From Erigeron canadensis (lineage: Eukaryota; Streptophyta; Magnoliopsida; Asterales; Asteraceae), in the NCBI RefSeq assembly GCF_010389155.1, contig NC_057765.1, forward strand, positions 3,038,001 through 3,102,000: 64,000 nt of DNA. Direction: 5' to 3'. Made by a program: the position numbers and the translations under genes. Shown here one piece after another: positions 36,392-48,983 of the stretch (positions are counted from its first letter, which is position 1; each line of letters opens with the position of its first letter). Under the pieces are notes generated by a model, which had not been told where the DNA came from, searched no databases, and worked only from the letters and a program-made list of their open reading frames with translations.

Positions 36392-37375
36392 AGGGTGTTT
36401 GGCTCGCAGAATTCCAAAAAATTCGATGGAATTGGAATCTTAATTCCATTCCACATCCTGTTTGGTTGACAGAATGGAATTCAGATTCCATTCCAGTAGT
36501 TGTTTGGTTCATATGGAATTGGAATTTGATTCCTTCAAATTCCATCATATGATGTAATTCAAGATTCCTTCACATTTTTTATGCAAAGTTTGAAATTCCT
36601 TTGGAATTAAAGCTTTTTTTTGGGAGTTTCAAGTTTTGATAAAAATTAAACCTTTTATAATTATTTTTTAATTATTAAAATTATTATAATATATTATAAA
36701 ACCATGTTTATTATTATTATTATTATTACTGTTAAAATTATTATATTTATAAAACTATAATAATATTTATTATTATTACATTATTAATATTATTGTTAAT
36801 AATTACTTCGTATTAGTTAAAAAAAATTTTAAATTTTATAAAAAATTATTAATACTTATAAAGTTTATTATTACTTATTAAAGTCTTTTATATAAGAATC
36901 TAATCCTAGATTATAAATTTTAATATTATTCGATAAAAATATTATTTTATAAAAAATTAATAATTTATATATATATATTTTTAAAAATATTCTTTTAAAA
37001 AATTATAAATAATGATTATATAAGTATTTATAATTATTGTATAAAAATATTTATAATTTTTTAAAATTTTATTACTATTTAATAAAAAAATTCCTATTAA
37101 AAATCTAACTTTAGTTTATAAAGTTTAATCTTATTCTATAAAAATATTTATATTTTATGAAAAATTAATAATATTTTATATAGATTTTTATATTTTGTAG
37201 AATATTACAAATTAAAAAAAATATATTTCAATTTTTATTATTATTATTTTTATAATTAATATTATAAATTCCATTCAATTCCACTCAATCAAACACAAAA
37301 TATTTATCACATTCAAAAATTCCTTTTAACGTATTTCAATTCACTATACCACGTCATTAAACAGCCCACATACAC
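36392..37375. mobile_element. Candidate Harbinger-like AT-rich element
   Basis: The left end GGGTGTTTGGCTCGCAG and right end (inverted: GGGCTGTTTAATGACG) are weak inverted repeats next to TTA. Both flanks have stacked GGAATT/AATTCC motifs. The interior 36600-37260 is almost pure A/T with TTATTA runs. No coding capacity is seen. Confidence 0.35.
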
Positions 37376-38718
37376 ATTTGATGCGGCATTGTATGTGGGT
37401 ATAATGGACTTTTTAACCTTCCCCCAAAATTTACAATCTCTCTGCGTACAATCACCCTGGCCTATAACACCACCGTATCACCATCAGCCCACCACCACCT
37501 CCATTAATATTTAGACGTAACGTTGGATAAGAAAGATCGATCTTGACCGACGCCTGTGAAAGGAACAAGTGTTGAAATCCCAGAATGTCTTCTTCATCTT
37601 CACCCTACAACCTGCGCCGCTGCCATTGTTAAAGCTCCGACCATCGCCGCCCAAAATTGTCAAGGTCACTTTTCTTTTTATCATTTAATTTTTGTTAAAG
37701 CCCAAAATACCATCCCAACTCAATTGACTGTGAAGGGTTGGAAAAAAAATAGTTTATTTTTTATTTATCTGTTTGTAATTATTAGATGTTAAAAAAAAAA
37801 AAAGTAAATGGGTGAGAACCTCTGGTCCCATGTACCTTTTTGATACTCAGAGCACACCGCATAAAACTCATGCCTAAGTCACCATCACAAGATATAGTTT
37901 CTCCACTTGCTTTTGGCTAGTTTTGAACTTGTGGGCCCATATGGTCACATGATGGCGGTAGCATTGGGTTTCAGCTACTTGTTTATCCAATAGTTATCTC
38001 TGGATATGAAAGATCAGGTTCAGTCGAGTCTTCGATATCAGTCATGTGTAGTCGATATCAAACCCGTTAGATTTTCACATCTTTTGGTCCACAAGTTTTG
38101 ATGTATATAAGGTTTTTCGGTCATTATATTAGTTAATCCCAAGTAGTATGTTCATGGTATCATTTTTTAGGCTCTGAATGCTTAGATATATACTTATCCT
38201 TGTGTCGTTTAGACTTTTGATATAAAGCTGTAATGATAATCCGTGAGACTAGACTTTACCAAATTCTCATACTTATAGATATTAAACCAAACATTAGTTT
38301 TGTGAATGATACTCAGTCTAATGCATAACGAATACTGCAGTTTTAAGTAATCATATCCATTCCCATGTCGTTCTGATATCATACCGATACTCATAGCTAA
38401 TCCTGACTAACGGCACCTTATTATAGTACAAGTCTTGGGTATTAAGTTTGAGGATCAGTAGCGGAAATAGTCTTGACGATCAACATTAATCTTAGTTGAC
38501 ACATAGTTATCTAAGTTGCATAGGTAATACCTTTTTGTCTTGGGTCAGTGATGTGAGATGTCCAATGGGAGCACCACTGGTGAGCCGGTCTTGTCCATAT
38601 TCTGATGTAAAGTGAAGTTGATCATTCTTACCCAATTTATATGAATGTTGGCAGCATTGAACTTTATACAAAAATAAATCTAAGCTAACGGTTTATACTA
38701 ACACTTGTGGTTTCGTGG
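37376..38718 (+). other. Possible promoter and noncoding first exon region of SNAP43
   Basis: The stretch 37440-37670 is richer in C and G and contains ATGTCTTCTTCATCTTCACC, whose frame stops after 15 codons, followed by CAAGGTCAC, a possible donor. With the acceptor-like TTATCAG at 42405-42411 it could form a leader exon. The remaining 37.8-38.7 kb shows no gene. Confidence 0.25.
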
Positions 38719-39128
38719 TTATGTAATAGGGATAAGTACCTGGTAATGTAATAAAATATGCACGAATGTTTATGTTATGTAATGAACTACCTAGATGTTT
38801 ATTGTATGTAATGAACTTTCAAATCTCGGTTATTGAATGTACCCGGGTATATGTGGCAACTATCTAAGCTGCCACTTGTACGCTTTTGATTGATCGAATA
38901 CACTACTAGAAACAAGGCTATCCTTGACCCGCTTTTTTTGACCCACGCTTCAAGATGACTCGCAAAAAACGTGAGTCATAAAAAAACTGTCTTATAAAAG
39001 ATGACACGCAATTTTAAAAGTCATAAAATACCGTCATGTGCTCCAAAAAATTCAAACTTATAGGCGGCTTTTTACTCCAAAAACTGAAATCACTTTTTTC
39101 AAAAATTAAACCCTTCATACATTTACAA

Positions 39129-39510
39129 CTAGCCTTGTACCCGCGCGATGTAGCGGGACATTGGAAAAAACGTTGGTTAAGTAGCGGTACCGTGTTATTA
39201 TGTGAATGTATGATTCAACTAAAGTGTTTCTTAGTCCGGCTGAAAGTGCAAACCGTCGTCGTTGTTTTAGAGCGAACGTTTTTTATGTTGATTGATTATT
39301 AAATTCAGTAACGTACATGTGTTATTTTGGTATACTATGTGAGCAACTTCAGGGAAGGGAAGGACACACGTAAGATTTTTTTTTAAGGGTAGTTTTGGAA
39401 TTTCAGGGATGAAGTGTTTGATGGTAGTATAAATTAAAAGGGTAAATTAGAGATTTTAAAGGTAGAGTGTTAAATTTTTAGGGGTAGTTTGTTTATATAG
39501 ATAGTATAGA
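39129..39510 (-). mobile_element. Small Helitron nested in the CACTA element
   Basis: Read on the minus strand it starts TCTATACTATCTATATAAAC and ends with a CCCGC...GCGGG hairpin followed by GTACAAGG and CTAG, lying between A and T as Helitrons do. At 382 bp it is too short for Rep/helicase. The start could instead be at 39501 (TCTATATAAAC). Confidence 0.7.
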
Positions 39511-39539
39511 TATACCTGACAAACCTTTTCTGTAACCTA

Positions 39540-42029
39540 AAACTTCACAATGCCTTCCTTCTTCCCCTTCCAAAAAAAAAAAAACAGATCCAGACTTTTG
39601 CATCATCATCTCTTTCTCACCTAACAACGAATTTGTGAGAAAGTTGTTTCCCAATCAAAAATTAAACGTGAACTGTGAACATACGAAATTGTTTCCCAAA
39701 CCAATCCCACTAAGAGCTCGTTGTCACAATACATTGATTCTACCTTAAAAAGTTGAAGGCTTAAAAAGTTGTTTCAGTTTTACCAAAAAGCTCCTCAAAA
39801 TTAAAAACCTCCAAAAACCATACGACAAAAATCAAGTGTTTCACTTCGTTCTGTCCATCTCCGCTAGCATATTCGTCTGTTCCTGGAAATCTTTTAGTCA
39901 AATCTGGTACTCTTTATGTCTCACTCTCATTTCCGATATTTTTATGTATGTGTGAAGTTTTTGATTTTGGTGGGCTTTATTTGTTTATTTTTGATATTGG
40001 TTTTGAAGATATGTAATAAAGCACACAACTTGTTTGATGAAATGCGTCTGAGACATGACCACTTGTAATTTTGAAAGTATGAAACTTTTTGTTAGTCGGT
40101 ATATTATAATATGCATACGCACACAAAATTTGATGAAAAAGCCATCAGTTTTAAAGTTCAATGTAGTTAATTTGATGGAAATGTAGCCTGTTAATCGAAT
40201 TTTGTTATTTTATCAATTTAATTTCATTTAGCTGTCTTATTTGATTTTTTTAGGGTTTAATTATCATAAATAGTATTGTGACTGTCTTGTATGTATTAAT
40301 ATATATATGTATTGCTTTTGATTTTTTTTGTATGTGGGTGCTGTTTAGCCTAATGAAACATATGTTACTGTGTGATCTTAATACTTACCTAACGAATGTG
40401 GGACTCAATATGTAATCTTACTTATACTTGAAATTTGTATAGTAGTTGGTCAACTTGAAAGAACGGTTATTTGATGTTGAATCCGTTGGATATGGCCATG
40501 TGGTTATATATGTAGAAATCTTGTCCTTTATCCATTTTGTTCGTCATGTGTATAATGACCCGTTAGGATCATTTCATGTGTAAAATGGCAAATTTTGAGT
40601 TAAATGAGTCTTAAATAAGGTTTGAAGTGTATGCATGTTTGTAAGTCTACTAGAATACGTTGGAAGTAGTTTGTATAAATCAGGGTTATGCTGGTCCAAG
40701 TTTGAGTCATTGGCCCGTTTGACCCGTTTGAGCCCGAATTACAAAATGGACAGTTCCAACATGTTTCAAATGTAAAAGCATATAGATCTGTATATTTTTT
40801 AGGTCTAAAGCGGTCGATTTCGGGAATTTAGAATGTTTGAAGAAAAATGTCAAAGAGTCACTTTCATGCCTACTTCAAGGGCCTGTAAATTTACATGGGT
40901 CAGGTTTTGCTGTAAGGTAACTGTTGCGTTGAAAAGTAGAGTTCAAGGGCTTTGAAATGGTATAGGATATGTCCAATTTTGCCTAACGAAAAGGGGTTAA
41001 AAAGCTGCTCCAAAACTGCTGCTAAGCTGCTGTAAAAACTGCAGAAACAGCACTTTTATATAGAATATAGCATCATGTGCTTTATATCTCAGCAATTGGC
41101 ACTCTAACATGCTACCTATAACTGAATTGCAGGTTTTTGCGAAGTTGCTGCAACCTCCTATTGACGAGGCCGAGGCTATAGTACAGATGCGATTTCCCGT
41201 AGCTCGTTTAGTCACCTGTGATTAGCATGGTTCTCAGGTCACAAATTTCTCATCTTAATTTATGAATTATTGCCTTATCACCAAGATAAAATGAACAAAT
41301 TAGTATAAATGCTGGAATTGTGAATATGCATAATTATGTGTCACTTGGCCATTTTAGGTGCTACAGCCTATAAATGCTCCTCTGATGAACTCATGAATTT
41401 CATGTTGAGTTCCCTTTTGTGGCAGATTATGTTACTTGTTCGGCCCATGTCTTACTTTTATCAAGTTTTACCTATTGTACCATATATGCAGTATTAGAGT
41501 TGACAATTGGGCAGTTCAAAATGGGTATGTTTTGAACAGGTAGGATTGATCTAGAACACTTTCAGCCAGAAGCTTTAGATTTTGCACAATCTTATGTGAC
41601 ACTTCAAGTTGCAGTTGCTACTCTTATATATGAAATGGAAGTTTTAGTGTGAGATGATCATACATGTTATTTATATTTTGCAGGCTAGGATGGGATCTTT
41701 TCTAAAAAATTTGCTATATCACAGAGGCTTGGTATAAGAGGTTCTGCTTGAGTATTAAAGTTATAAATTTAGGTGTTTCCAACTCTTAAGCTCTTACTTG
41801 TCTTGTGTAGTTTGTTTCACATCTAAATAACGTTATTTAGACGTGTAATGGTTAACTTTAGAATTGTAAATGAGTTTGTATTTGAATTAAACGCGTTGTT
41901 TTGATATATATGAAATGCATTATTTTAATATTTGTGTTTTTAATTTTGTATTATCAGGTTTTTAATTCTCATTTAATAGAAAAATTAGGAACTGAAAAAA
42001 ATTATTTTTTTTTATAAAAAAAATAGGTT
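39540..42029. other. Interior of the CACTA element, origin unknown
   Basis: It starts with a pyrimidine-rich leader-like stretch (39540-39900). At 41131 a TTGCAG is followed by a short open segment (VFAKLLQPPIDEAEAIVQM) that stops within 90 bases. This may be a captured gene fragment. No transposase. Confidence 0.3.
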
Positions 42030-42447
42030 ATGACACGCAAAAAGGCACGTCATAAAAAGGGGTCATAAATGCGTGTCATAAGTGCGCGTCATAAATGCGC
42101 GTCATAGACGGATGACGCCCAAATGCGGGTCATGAAAATTTATGACTGGTCCTTCCTTGACGCGCATTTGCGCGTCATCTGACCCATTTATGACGCGCAT
42201 TGCGGGTCAAGAAAAGCCCTTTTTGTAGTAGTGATACATCCAATAACCTAGATTTGAAAGTTCATTACATACAAATATACAATAAACATCTATGTAGTTC
42301 ATTACACAACATAAACATTTGTGCATAGTTTATTACATTCCTAGGTACCTATCCTTATGTTATATTGTAATGTTATTCCTAACACAGACACCAAACTTAT
42401 TGATTATCAGGTGACTTTTATGCATCTCTCGAAAGATCAGTAACACA

Positions 42448-42516
42448 ATGGATCTCGATCCCTTTAGACTTGACATTGATGAGCTAATTAATGAGTTTGC
42501 AGAGGTATTCACTGAA

Positions 42517-42548
<32 letters not shown>

Positions 42549-45500
42549 TTGTTCAGTCTTGATTTGTAGAGCCTGTAGAGGTGGCAAAATGAGCGTATTA
42601 GGAGGGGTTGGTACTTGGTAATAGGTTGTTACAAGTCAAGTGGGCTGACTTGAATCTGTCGGAAAAAAAACCCATTAAGTTGTATATTGTATGTATATTG
42701 CTTCTGGAATAAGCTTTTTTTTTCTTGATATCAAATTAGTTAATGGCTTAGAAGGTTTTATACATTAACTTTGCACTTTGGACAATGCATCAGTTTCCTT
42801 TTTGGCTCTTTTTTGTGTACCAGTTAACCCTTTAGATATAAATCATAACCCAGATTGATCGGTTCAAAGTTAACGGTTTGAAACTACCACTTCTATTGAA
42901 TAATTGGTACTCTTTATGATGAACATTACCAGTTTATTGAAATTATTACAGGGTGAAATGACTTCATTGGCTGATATGAAGAGGATATGGCTTTTCAAAA
43001 AGTTCTCATGTATCTATGCAGCTAAGCCCAGCACAAAATTGGGGTTTTTTATGCAATCTTTGTATGCCCATTCCATAGGTATACCGTATACCCTCAAGAT
43101 TTAAAATTGTTTCAGTAACGGAATAATGCATGTCCTTGGTTCATTACGATATAATATGGATAATACTGTTTATGTTCTTCTGCAGGTTATATGACGTCTA
43201 CTACGTCTCTGTCACACAGGCTGGGTGGTCTTTATTGCCTTTACTGCCTACATGAAACGCAACCATTTAAGCCCCCCTTCAGAATTTATATATGCACACG
43301 TATGTTATCACATTCTCCTGAATCTGTTGCTTCATCTCTAAATGGGTTTAAGTGGAAGAAAGAACAAAAAAAGGAAATGAAATCTAGGTTAAACGAAACA
43401 GCTTAAATAGGTTAAACACGTTGAAAGTCACTCAAAGTGTATTTTGAATGCATTAAGACCCCTATCCTTCTAAATCAGTATATTTAAAATGTTATCTGGT
43501 TAGTAAAATGTTAATGATTTTTGTAAATCATATTTGGCATACTATTTATCTATACCAAATTTAAAAACTTCAGACAAAATAAAAAAGATTCACGTTAAAC
43601 CAGCCAACACAACCTGAAACAATTTTTACGGGTTCAAACTTGAACCCACTCTAACTTGTTACCCAACCCACCTATTTCTTCACCAATTCTAACTTAGGGA
43701 TCCGACAAAATGGAAGAAGAAACAGTTTTGACTTGTGATATCGTTTGAGTCTCTAAAATTTCTTCTTTTATAAGTTAATATATTCTACATTACCTTCCAT
43801 TCGACAGGTGAAATGAAGAGGCTCAAGGAGCTGATTACTGACGCAAAGAAAGAGAATATAGGAGTTGTTGCACCATTAGTCAATAGTATGCTAGATAGGA
43901 ACTTGTTCCTTTTTGGGGCTTTTGACTTGAAAGAAGGATCCACAGAAGAGAGAGTTAAGGAACTAACCGAAATGCAGAATGCCCGTATTCAACATGCAAA
44001 TAAAAAGTAAATCCTTAGTCATTTCTTAATCCTTTTTTTCAACTACACTGTTGCTCTGCCTATGCAGCTACTAGGTTTACTTCTTCGTGAGTTGAAGAGC
44101 AATAATTCATGTCATGCATATAACTAGAGGTGGCACTTTGACCCATATACTTACAAATCAATCTGGTTGAGCTATGTTTGATCTATAAACGGTCAGATGG
44201 GCTAAACTAGAGGTTTTTACTCAAAGGGAACTGGGTTAAAGTGATTCCAAGTCCATTAAAATGCATAAAAACCTCCTTAATTGGTTTGGTAGAAAGATTA
44301 AATTATTTTTGTAATCTGATGGCACACTTATGTGGTTGCAAGTTAGTGCGCCACCCTGTTTTGACCCACATTAAAATGTTACCATTTTCAACTGTTACCC
44401 AACTCTCGTCACCTGTATATGTAACTTTTGCAAAACCAAAGATCTTGGTGCACCATGTTGCTTCTTATGTGTTATAACATGAACTATCATTAATTCTTGG
44501 TTTACTCCTTGTTTTGGAATAGGTTATTTGCAGACACACAGATTAAACGTTACATCCACATGGACATGGTGAGTATGCAAATTCATTCCCTTTATATAAT
44601 ATGTAGGGGTTGTTTAGTTATGCCTTTGCGAAGCGATTATCCGACTTCAAGTATCAGATAAAAATTGTTACTAGAATTGTGTTATTATTTGTGTTTTCGA
44701 AGTAATTGTCTCAACTTTAAGAATCAGAGATCAGAACAAGGCATGTATATAATCATACTTAAGAATAATTATGTTAACTCATGACCAGTCACAAAATGTC
44801 AAATTTCTTGGGTATTTGCGACAACCATATGCCAGCTTTGTATTTTCAGCAACCCCCTCTCTTTTCTCCTCTTTTTTCCTCCTCCTCAAACAAACACAAA
44901 CGCTATATGCACATCCAGAGTTTTTATTTGAGATGCTGATTCAGTTCATGCTTCTGATCCAGGGAAAAGAAGTTGATCTTGATTCCCTCACAAAGATGTC
45001 AAGAGATTATTACATTGCGAAAGAGCTAGCCATTAAAGGTTCTTTCTCATCCTCATAAAATCCTGCATATTTTAATTGTTTTTACTTTATTTTATAGTCT
45101 AATAAAGCCCGATAGTTCATTCCAGCATGTCGAAGTTTCCTCTCGTATATTTAGTCTGAAGTCGCATGTTCCATTTCAAAGGCAAACACAAGTTTTAGGA
45201 GTTGTGACTCGTGGATTTTTTTTGTCTGCCATGCTAATTATGATAGAGATTAGAGAGGCTCAATATTTGTATAAAACTATAGGTGGCAAGCTGCAGGCAG
45301 ACTGGGTAATATGTCCAAACAAAATTTTTGGGTTGGAACGAGCACCTAAGAATAATCTCTTATCCAATTTTAAATTCTTACTGCTACAATTTATCCAGCT
45401 AGTTCTGGCTACAGAAATCAGAATGTTACCATAATAATGTGACTCTTTGAATAAAACTATTTAGGTAGTTGTATGCATGATAAGTATGCATTTTCATCCC

Positions 45501-46281
45501 ATTTGTCATGCTCCATATATTGTGTGATACTTAAGTTTGACACATTTGACATATTAAGCAGTTAAAATCAATCTATCCATATGTATGTGGGGTGTAACTG
45601 CCACCTCATACTTCTTGCAAATTTTAGTTTTTCCAGCTCAATAAATGTAGTTATAGACATCTTTATTGAAACCCTATAGATTCTTGTTTTTCATTTACAT
45701 TTTTTTCTGTGGGTCATGCAACAGAAGCTGAAAAGTTGGTAAACACACAAGACATAAAGCACATTGCAGAAAACCAGACGCTGATTGGAGATATAATAGG
45801 GAAAACAACTGAAGACTGGAACATTCAGAAAGAAACATTCTATCAGAAAACGGGGCTCAACCAGGGCCTCAATCAACAGCAACTGACTGAAAACCTAAAC
45901 TTTGAGAAACAAAATGGCAATGGAAACTTGGACGCAGCCGAGTTCAACGCGAATATAGAAATGGAAGATGCACATGCAGGAAATGATGATGACTTTTGTG
46001 ATGTACCATTGAACATAGAAACGGAAGATGCAGATGCAGGTGCAGGAAATGATGACAACTTTTGTGATGAACTAGAGAAGCAGCTGTCATCTTGGAACGG
46101 CAACGGAAACTTGGACGCAACCGAGTTCAATGAGAATATAGAAATGGAAGATGCGCATACAGGAAATGATAACTTTTGTGATGTACCATTGAACATAGAA
46201 ACGGGAGATGCAGATGCAGGAAATGATGACAACTTCTGTAATGAACTAGAGCAGCAACTGCTATTTTGGACAGAATCCTAG
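42448..46281 (+). CDS. SNAPc complex subunit, SNAP43 (SNAPC1) family
   Basis: By family knowledge this is a subunit of the small-nuclear-RNA-activating complex, which binds the upstream sequence element of snRNA genes in the nucleus and recruits Pol II or Pol III. Coding exons: 42448-42504, 42952-43078, 43186-43299, 43808-44006, 44523-44568, 44963-45038, 45725-46281. All introns are GT-AG and the total is 1176 nt, 391 aa plus stop. The N terminus MDLDPFRLDIDELINEFAE, the block SHRLGGLYCLYCLHETQPF and the later DIKHIAENQTLIGD match plant SNAP43 proteins as I remember them. Residues from about 265 on are acidic and repeated (listed separately). The start is the first ATG, 84 bp after the target duplication of a nested transposon. 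A possible acceptor (TTATCAG, 42405-42411) lies just upstream, so a noncoding 5' exon is possible. No frameshift or nonsense codon is seen, so the gene looks intact. Confidence 0.93.
45911..46262 (+). repeat. Tandem duplication encoding the acidic SNAP43 C terminus
   Basis: Inside the last SNAP43 exon a segment of about 183 bp occurs twice, starting near 45913 and 46096 (GNGNLDA in each copy). Within each copy a unit of about 20 residues occurs twice, giving four modules of the form NIE-x-x-DA-x-x-GNDD-x-FC at 45951-46010, 46012-46076, 46134-46190 and 46192-46250. The third module has lost one of the Asp residues. The frame is kept throughout, so the duplication lengthens the protein without breaking it. 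Confidence 0.9.
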
Positions 46282-47582
46282 CTGTATAATATGCATTAAC
46301 ATACAAGTTCGGGTGATGGATGTTTAGTCTTGTCATGTTATGCTTTTTTTTTTTTTTTTTTTTGTTTAAGCATTTTTGTTAGATATGCATATAGTAACCT
46401 GGTGAACTTTGACAAACAGATAAAATTATAAAAATACAGATATTGTTGGCATCTTTTAAAAAGGTGAGGTGAAATGACAGATATTGGGCCCGTTCCCGGT
46501 TGTATAGATTTTTGAAAGATAGGTAGCTGGTTACCATCGTTCACGCTCTCACGCCGATCAACAAGGACAACTGCTTATTACCCAAGGCATGGATTTGCTG
46601 TTGGTGGAGCCACATTGAGTCGAAAGTTGGCTATGGCCACCCAAAACGATTGAGATTTTTTAAAGTTGGAAATAGCTTTTATGGTTGGAGATTCAAAAAC
46701 AATTTTTGAATCTTAACATTTGATTAAAATTTAAATACCAAGATCCCTTCATCTTTACTAATAAGTTTTTTCCAACTTCAGATGATTCTCATCCATCCCA
46801 GATCTCAATTCCTGATTGAGGTAGACCTCAATTCCCGACTACACTATACCTCAACACCATAACCAACCATCTCAATAAAAAGTAGTTGTTTTATTTTCCT
46901 TCTTTAATCTTTACATTCGCTCAATACTATTTTAAAAATAAATGAAAAGACGTTTTTCTTAGAAGACTTGCCACTCTCCGAACTTTGTTTTCTTGTTTCA
47001 CAAATCTCCCTATTCTACTAAAGGAGGAAACAATGTGACCCGAGATTTGCTTAATTGTCAAGTTTTTAACCTAAGCCGTACATAATTATGAGGTAAGGGA
47101 TGATGAAATTAATGTGTTTTTCGTGGTGTTTTAATGTGTGTATATCCATATTAAAATTGAAATTGTCATTTCATATGCTAAGCTACTGCCGTTTTCCATG
47201 TATATGTGTTTCATGTATGTATTGTATCTATTGTATGAATGTAGTATGTAGTCTAAGGAAGATAGGGGGATGCTTATCAGATATAGCCCAGCTCACTTTT
47301 ATATATATATATATATATCATAGGTGTCAATAATCCTATAGTCCAAGTACAAATACATTGGAGAGAACAGAGTGATGTTTCAAGAGCATTAAATGTAAGT
47401 TGTCTTCCCAAGTAACCTCATCCGACGCATGCTCTGTATAGGCCGATTGGTATATTCAAAATTTGAATTACTATCAGAGATATAGAGAGAGGCCAGGTTC
47501 ATTACTTTTCTCTTTCATAACACACACACATAGAACAAATTTGAAAAACAAATTCTCTTTATTTTATGTTGGGAAAATAAAT

Positions 47583-47714
47583 ATGGCAACTAATAAGATC
47601 TTCTTTGTGGATGAACTTGATGCATCAAAAACTTTCGTGAACATGAAGGTGAGGATCACTCGTTGATGGATCAATACTGTTGGGAAGCTTGACATGGTTT
47701 TGATTGATTAAAAG
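47583..47714 (+). pseudogene. RPA70-like (OB-fold) N-terminal relic
   Basis: From the ATG the frame reads MATNKIFFVDELDASKTFV and then a KVRITR segment. It resembles the first OB fold of plant replication protein A large-subunit paralogues (DELD..K..VRI.R pattern), many of which are Helitron-borne. In-frame stops occur at 47664-47666 and 47709-47711, and a GT donor follows at 47715. No downstream exons were recognised. It is a dead fragment; family assignment is moderate. Confidence 0.45.
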
Positions 47715-48215
47715 GTAACTGATTCATATCCTTCTGTTTTGACCGATTTCTTTATGTGTCTGTTTGGGCCTTATGTTTTTTTCTTGGGTTTGGGCCAACA
47801 AAAACGGTGTATACCAAGTGTTATATATTTGAATTCAAACTTTTTCATAATCATTTTTTTAAAAAAATATAACAATAACAACTTGGTTTTTTTCAGCTTA
47901 TAATTATGCCAAATTAACTATAGCATATGTTAATTTGGGATAATGACAATGTAATGCCCTTAGCATGTATAGATAAAGCAATACAAACAAAATAAGATTT
48001 GAATACAAAATCACTTGTCATGTTTTTACGTTCACAAATAAAGGAAGATAACTTGGGGTTTAAGTTTATGTATAAACAAAAATCACCATAAGGTTAACCA
48101 ATTGTCAAAATTCCGTTAAAGCATATCAACCATTGTTCTCCAGATACAATTTATAATTTTCAGTGCCAATTCTATAACCTAATCGTAAATAAATACAAAA
48201 TTTTATATCAAAAGG

Positions 48216-48240
48216 CCCGCGTTTTACGCGGGATCTAAAT
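48216..48240. mobile_element. Possible decayed Helitron terminus
   Basis: The perfect hairpin CCCGCGTTTTACGCGGG is followed by ATCTAAAT. The spacer to CTAA is shorter than usual, so the call is weak. An RPA-like relic lies 0.5 kb upstream, which fits Helitron cargo. Confidence 0.3.
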
Positions 48241-48983
48241 CTATATTATTATATATCAATTTACGTTGCGTGAGTATTATATTATCGTTTTCCTACAAAA
48301 TGTTTGTTTTGAAATTAACGTTGTCATGGCACCCTATATGATGTCTTTTGGCGCCCTCCGCATCATGCGGGTGCCATCTATTAACTCAATATATGCTCTA
48401 GAAAATTAAAAAATAAAATAAAATTCATGTATGCATTATCTATATCTATATCTATACTCCCTTATAAAGCAAAGTGGATTAAGAAATTAAGCATTTTTTC
48501 ATTATTCCTAAAATACTTCTAATTACTTTTTTTTCAATACTTTTTATATTTTTTTTCTCGCTAATCATAACTATGTGTGTATCCATCCCTAAAACATATC
48601 TTAAATCCTAATCCTAAAACATATCTCCTCTTTGAGTCTCTGCCCTTTCTCGCTAGCTCTGGCACCACCGCTACCAAACCATCATCGTTGACACCATCTC
48701 CGTTGTATCGCGTGGGCATACGTCTAGTAAGTTTAAAAATGAAGAATAAAATCAAATATAACCTCTTATAATTTTCGTTAGGCCGGGTCAGGAAAATTAA
48801 AATAACTGGGCTGGGCTGGGCTTGGAAGCAATTATTTTTTCCTAAACATCTAGACGTGCTTAAAGACAGAAATACCCTAAAAATATCTTCCAACAACATA
48901 AAGACCAGAGGGTAACTTCGTCAATTGAAATTGATACGTCGGTATATCAGCGTATATATAAGGCAGAGCTACAAAAACTAGGG

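Larger units (their letters stand above)
38901..42233. mobile_element. Non-autonomous CACTA (En/Spm) transposon, 3333 bp
   Basis: The left end CACTACTAGAAACAAGGCTA and the right end (inverted: CACTACTACAAAAAGGGCTT) both continue into TTGACCCGC. The 3-bp duplication ATA flanks the element at 38898-38900 and 42234-42236. The right subterminal region (42030-42205) is packed with CGCGTCATAAATG-like repeats in both orientations; the left has fewer. No transposase domain is readable, so it must have moved in trans. It carries a Helitron at 39129-39510 and about 2.2 kb of leader- or intron-like sequence of unknown origin. Confidence 0.9.
38719..42364. mobile_element. Mutator-type foldback element split by a CACTA insertion
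   Basis: The two outer arms, 38729-38843 and 42247-42354, are inverted copies (ends GGGATAAGTACC and GGTACCTATCC). They are flanked by TTATGTAATA (38719-38728) and TTATGTTATA (42355-42364), a 10-bp target duplication with one mismatch. Without the insertion at 38901-42233 the element is about 290 bp, with a short loop between the arms. No coding capacity. It ends 84 bp before the SNAP43 ATG. Confidence 0.8.
46282..48983. other. Between SNAP43 and TFIIA gamma
   Basis: Holds the SNAP43 3'UTR (a T-run at 46346-46363), the RPA-like relic, a decayed Helitron hairpin and, at 48570-48770, a promoter-proximal segment with repeated CCTAAAACATATCT. No further gene. Confidence 0.4.

Noticed and set aside
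41131..41220. Short open segment after TTGCAG inside the CACTA element
   Set aside because: Too short and unmatched to call a gene; kept only as a hint of captured sequence.
45873..46232. 119-codon minus-strand frame rich in Ser and Phe
   Set aside because: Antisense shadow of the repeated acidic SNAP43 tail; the repeat makes both strands open.
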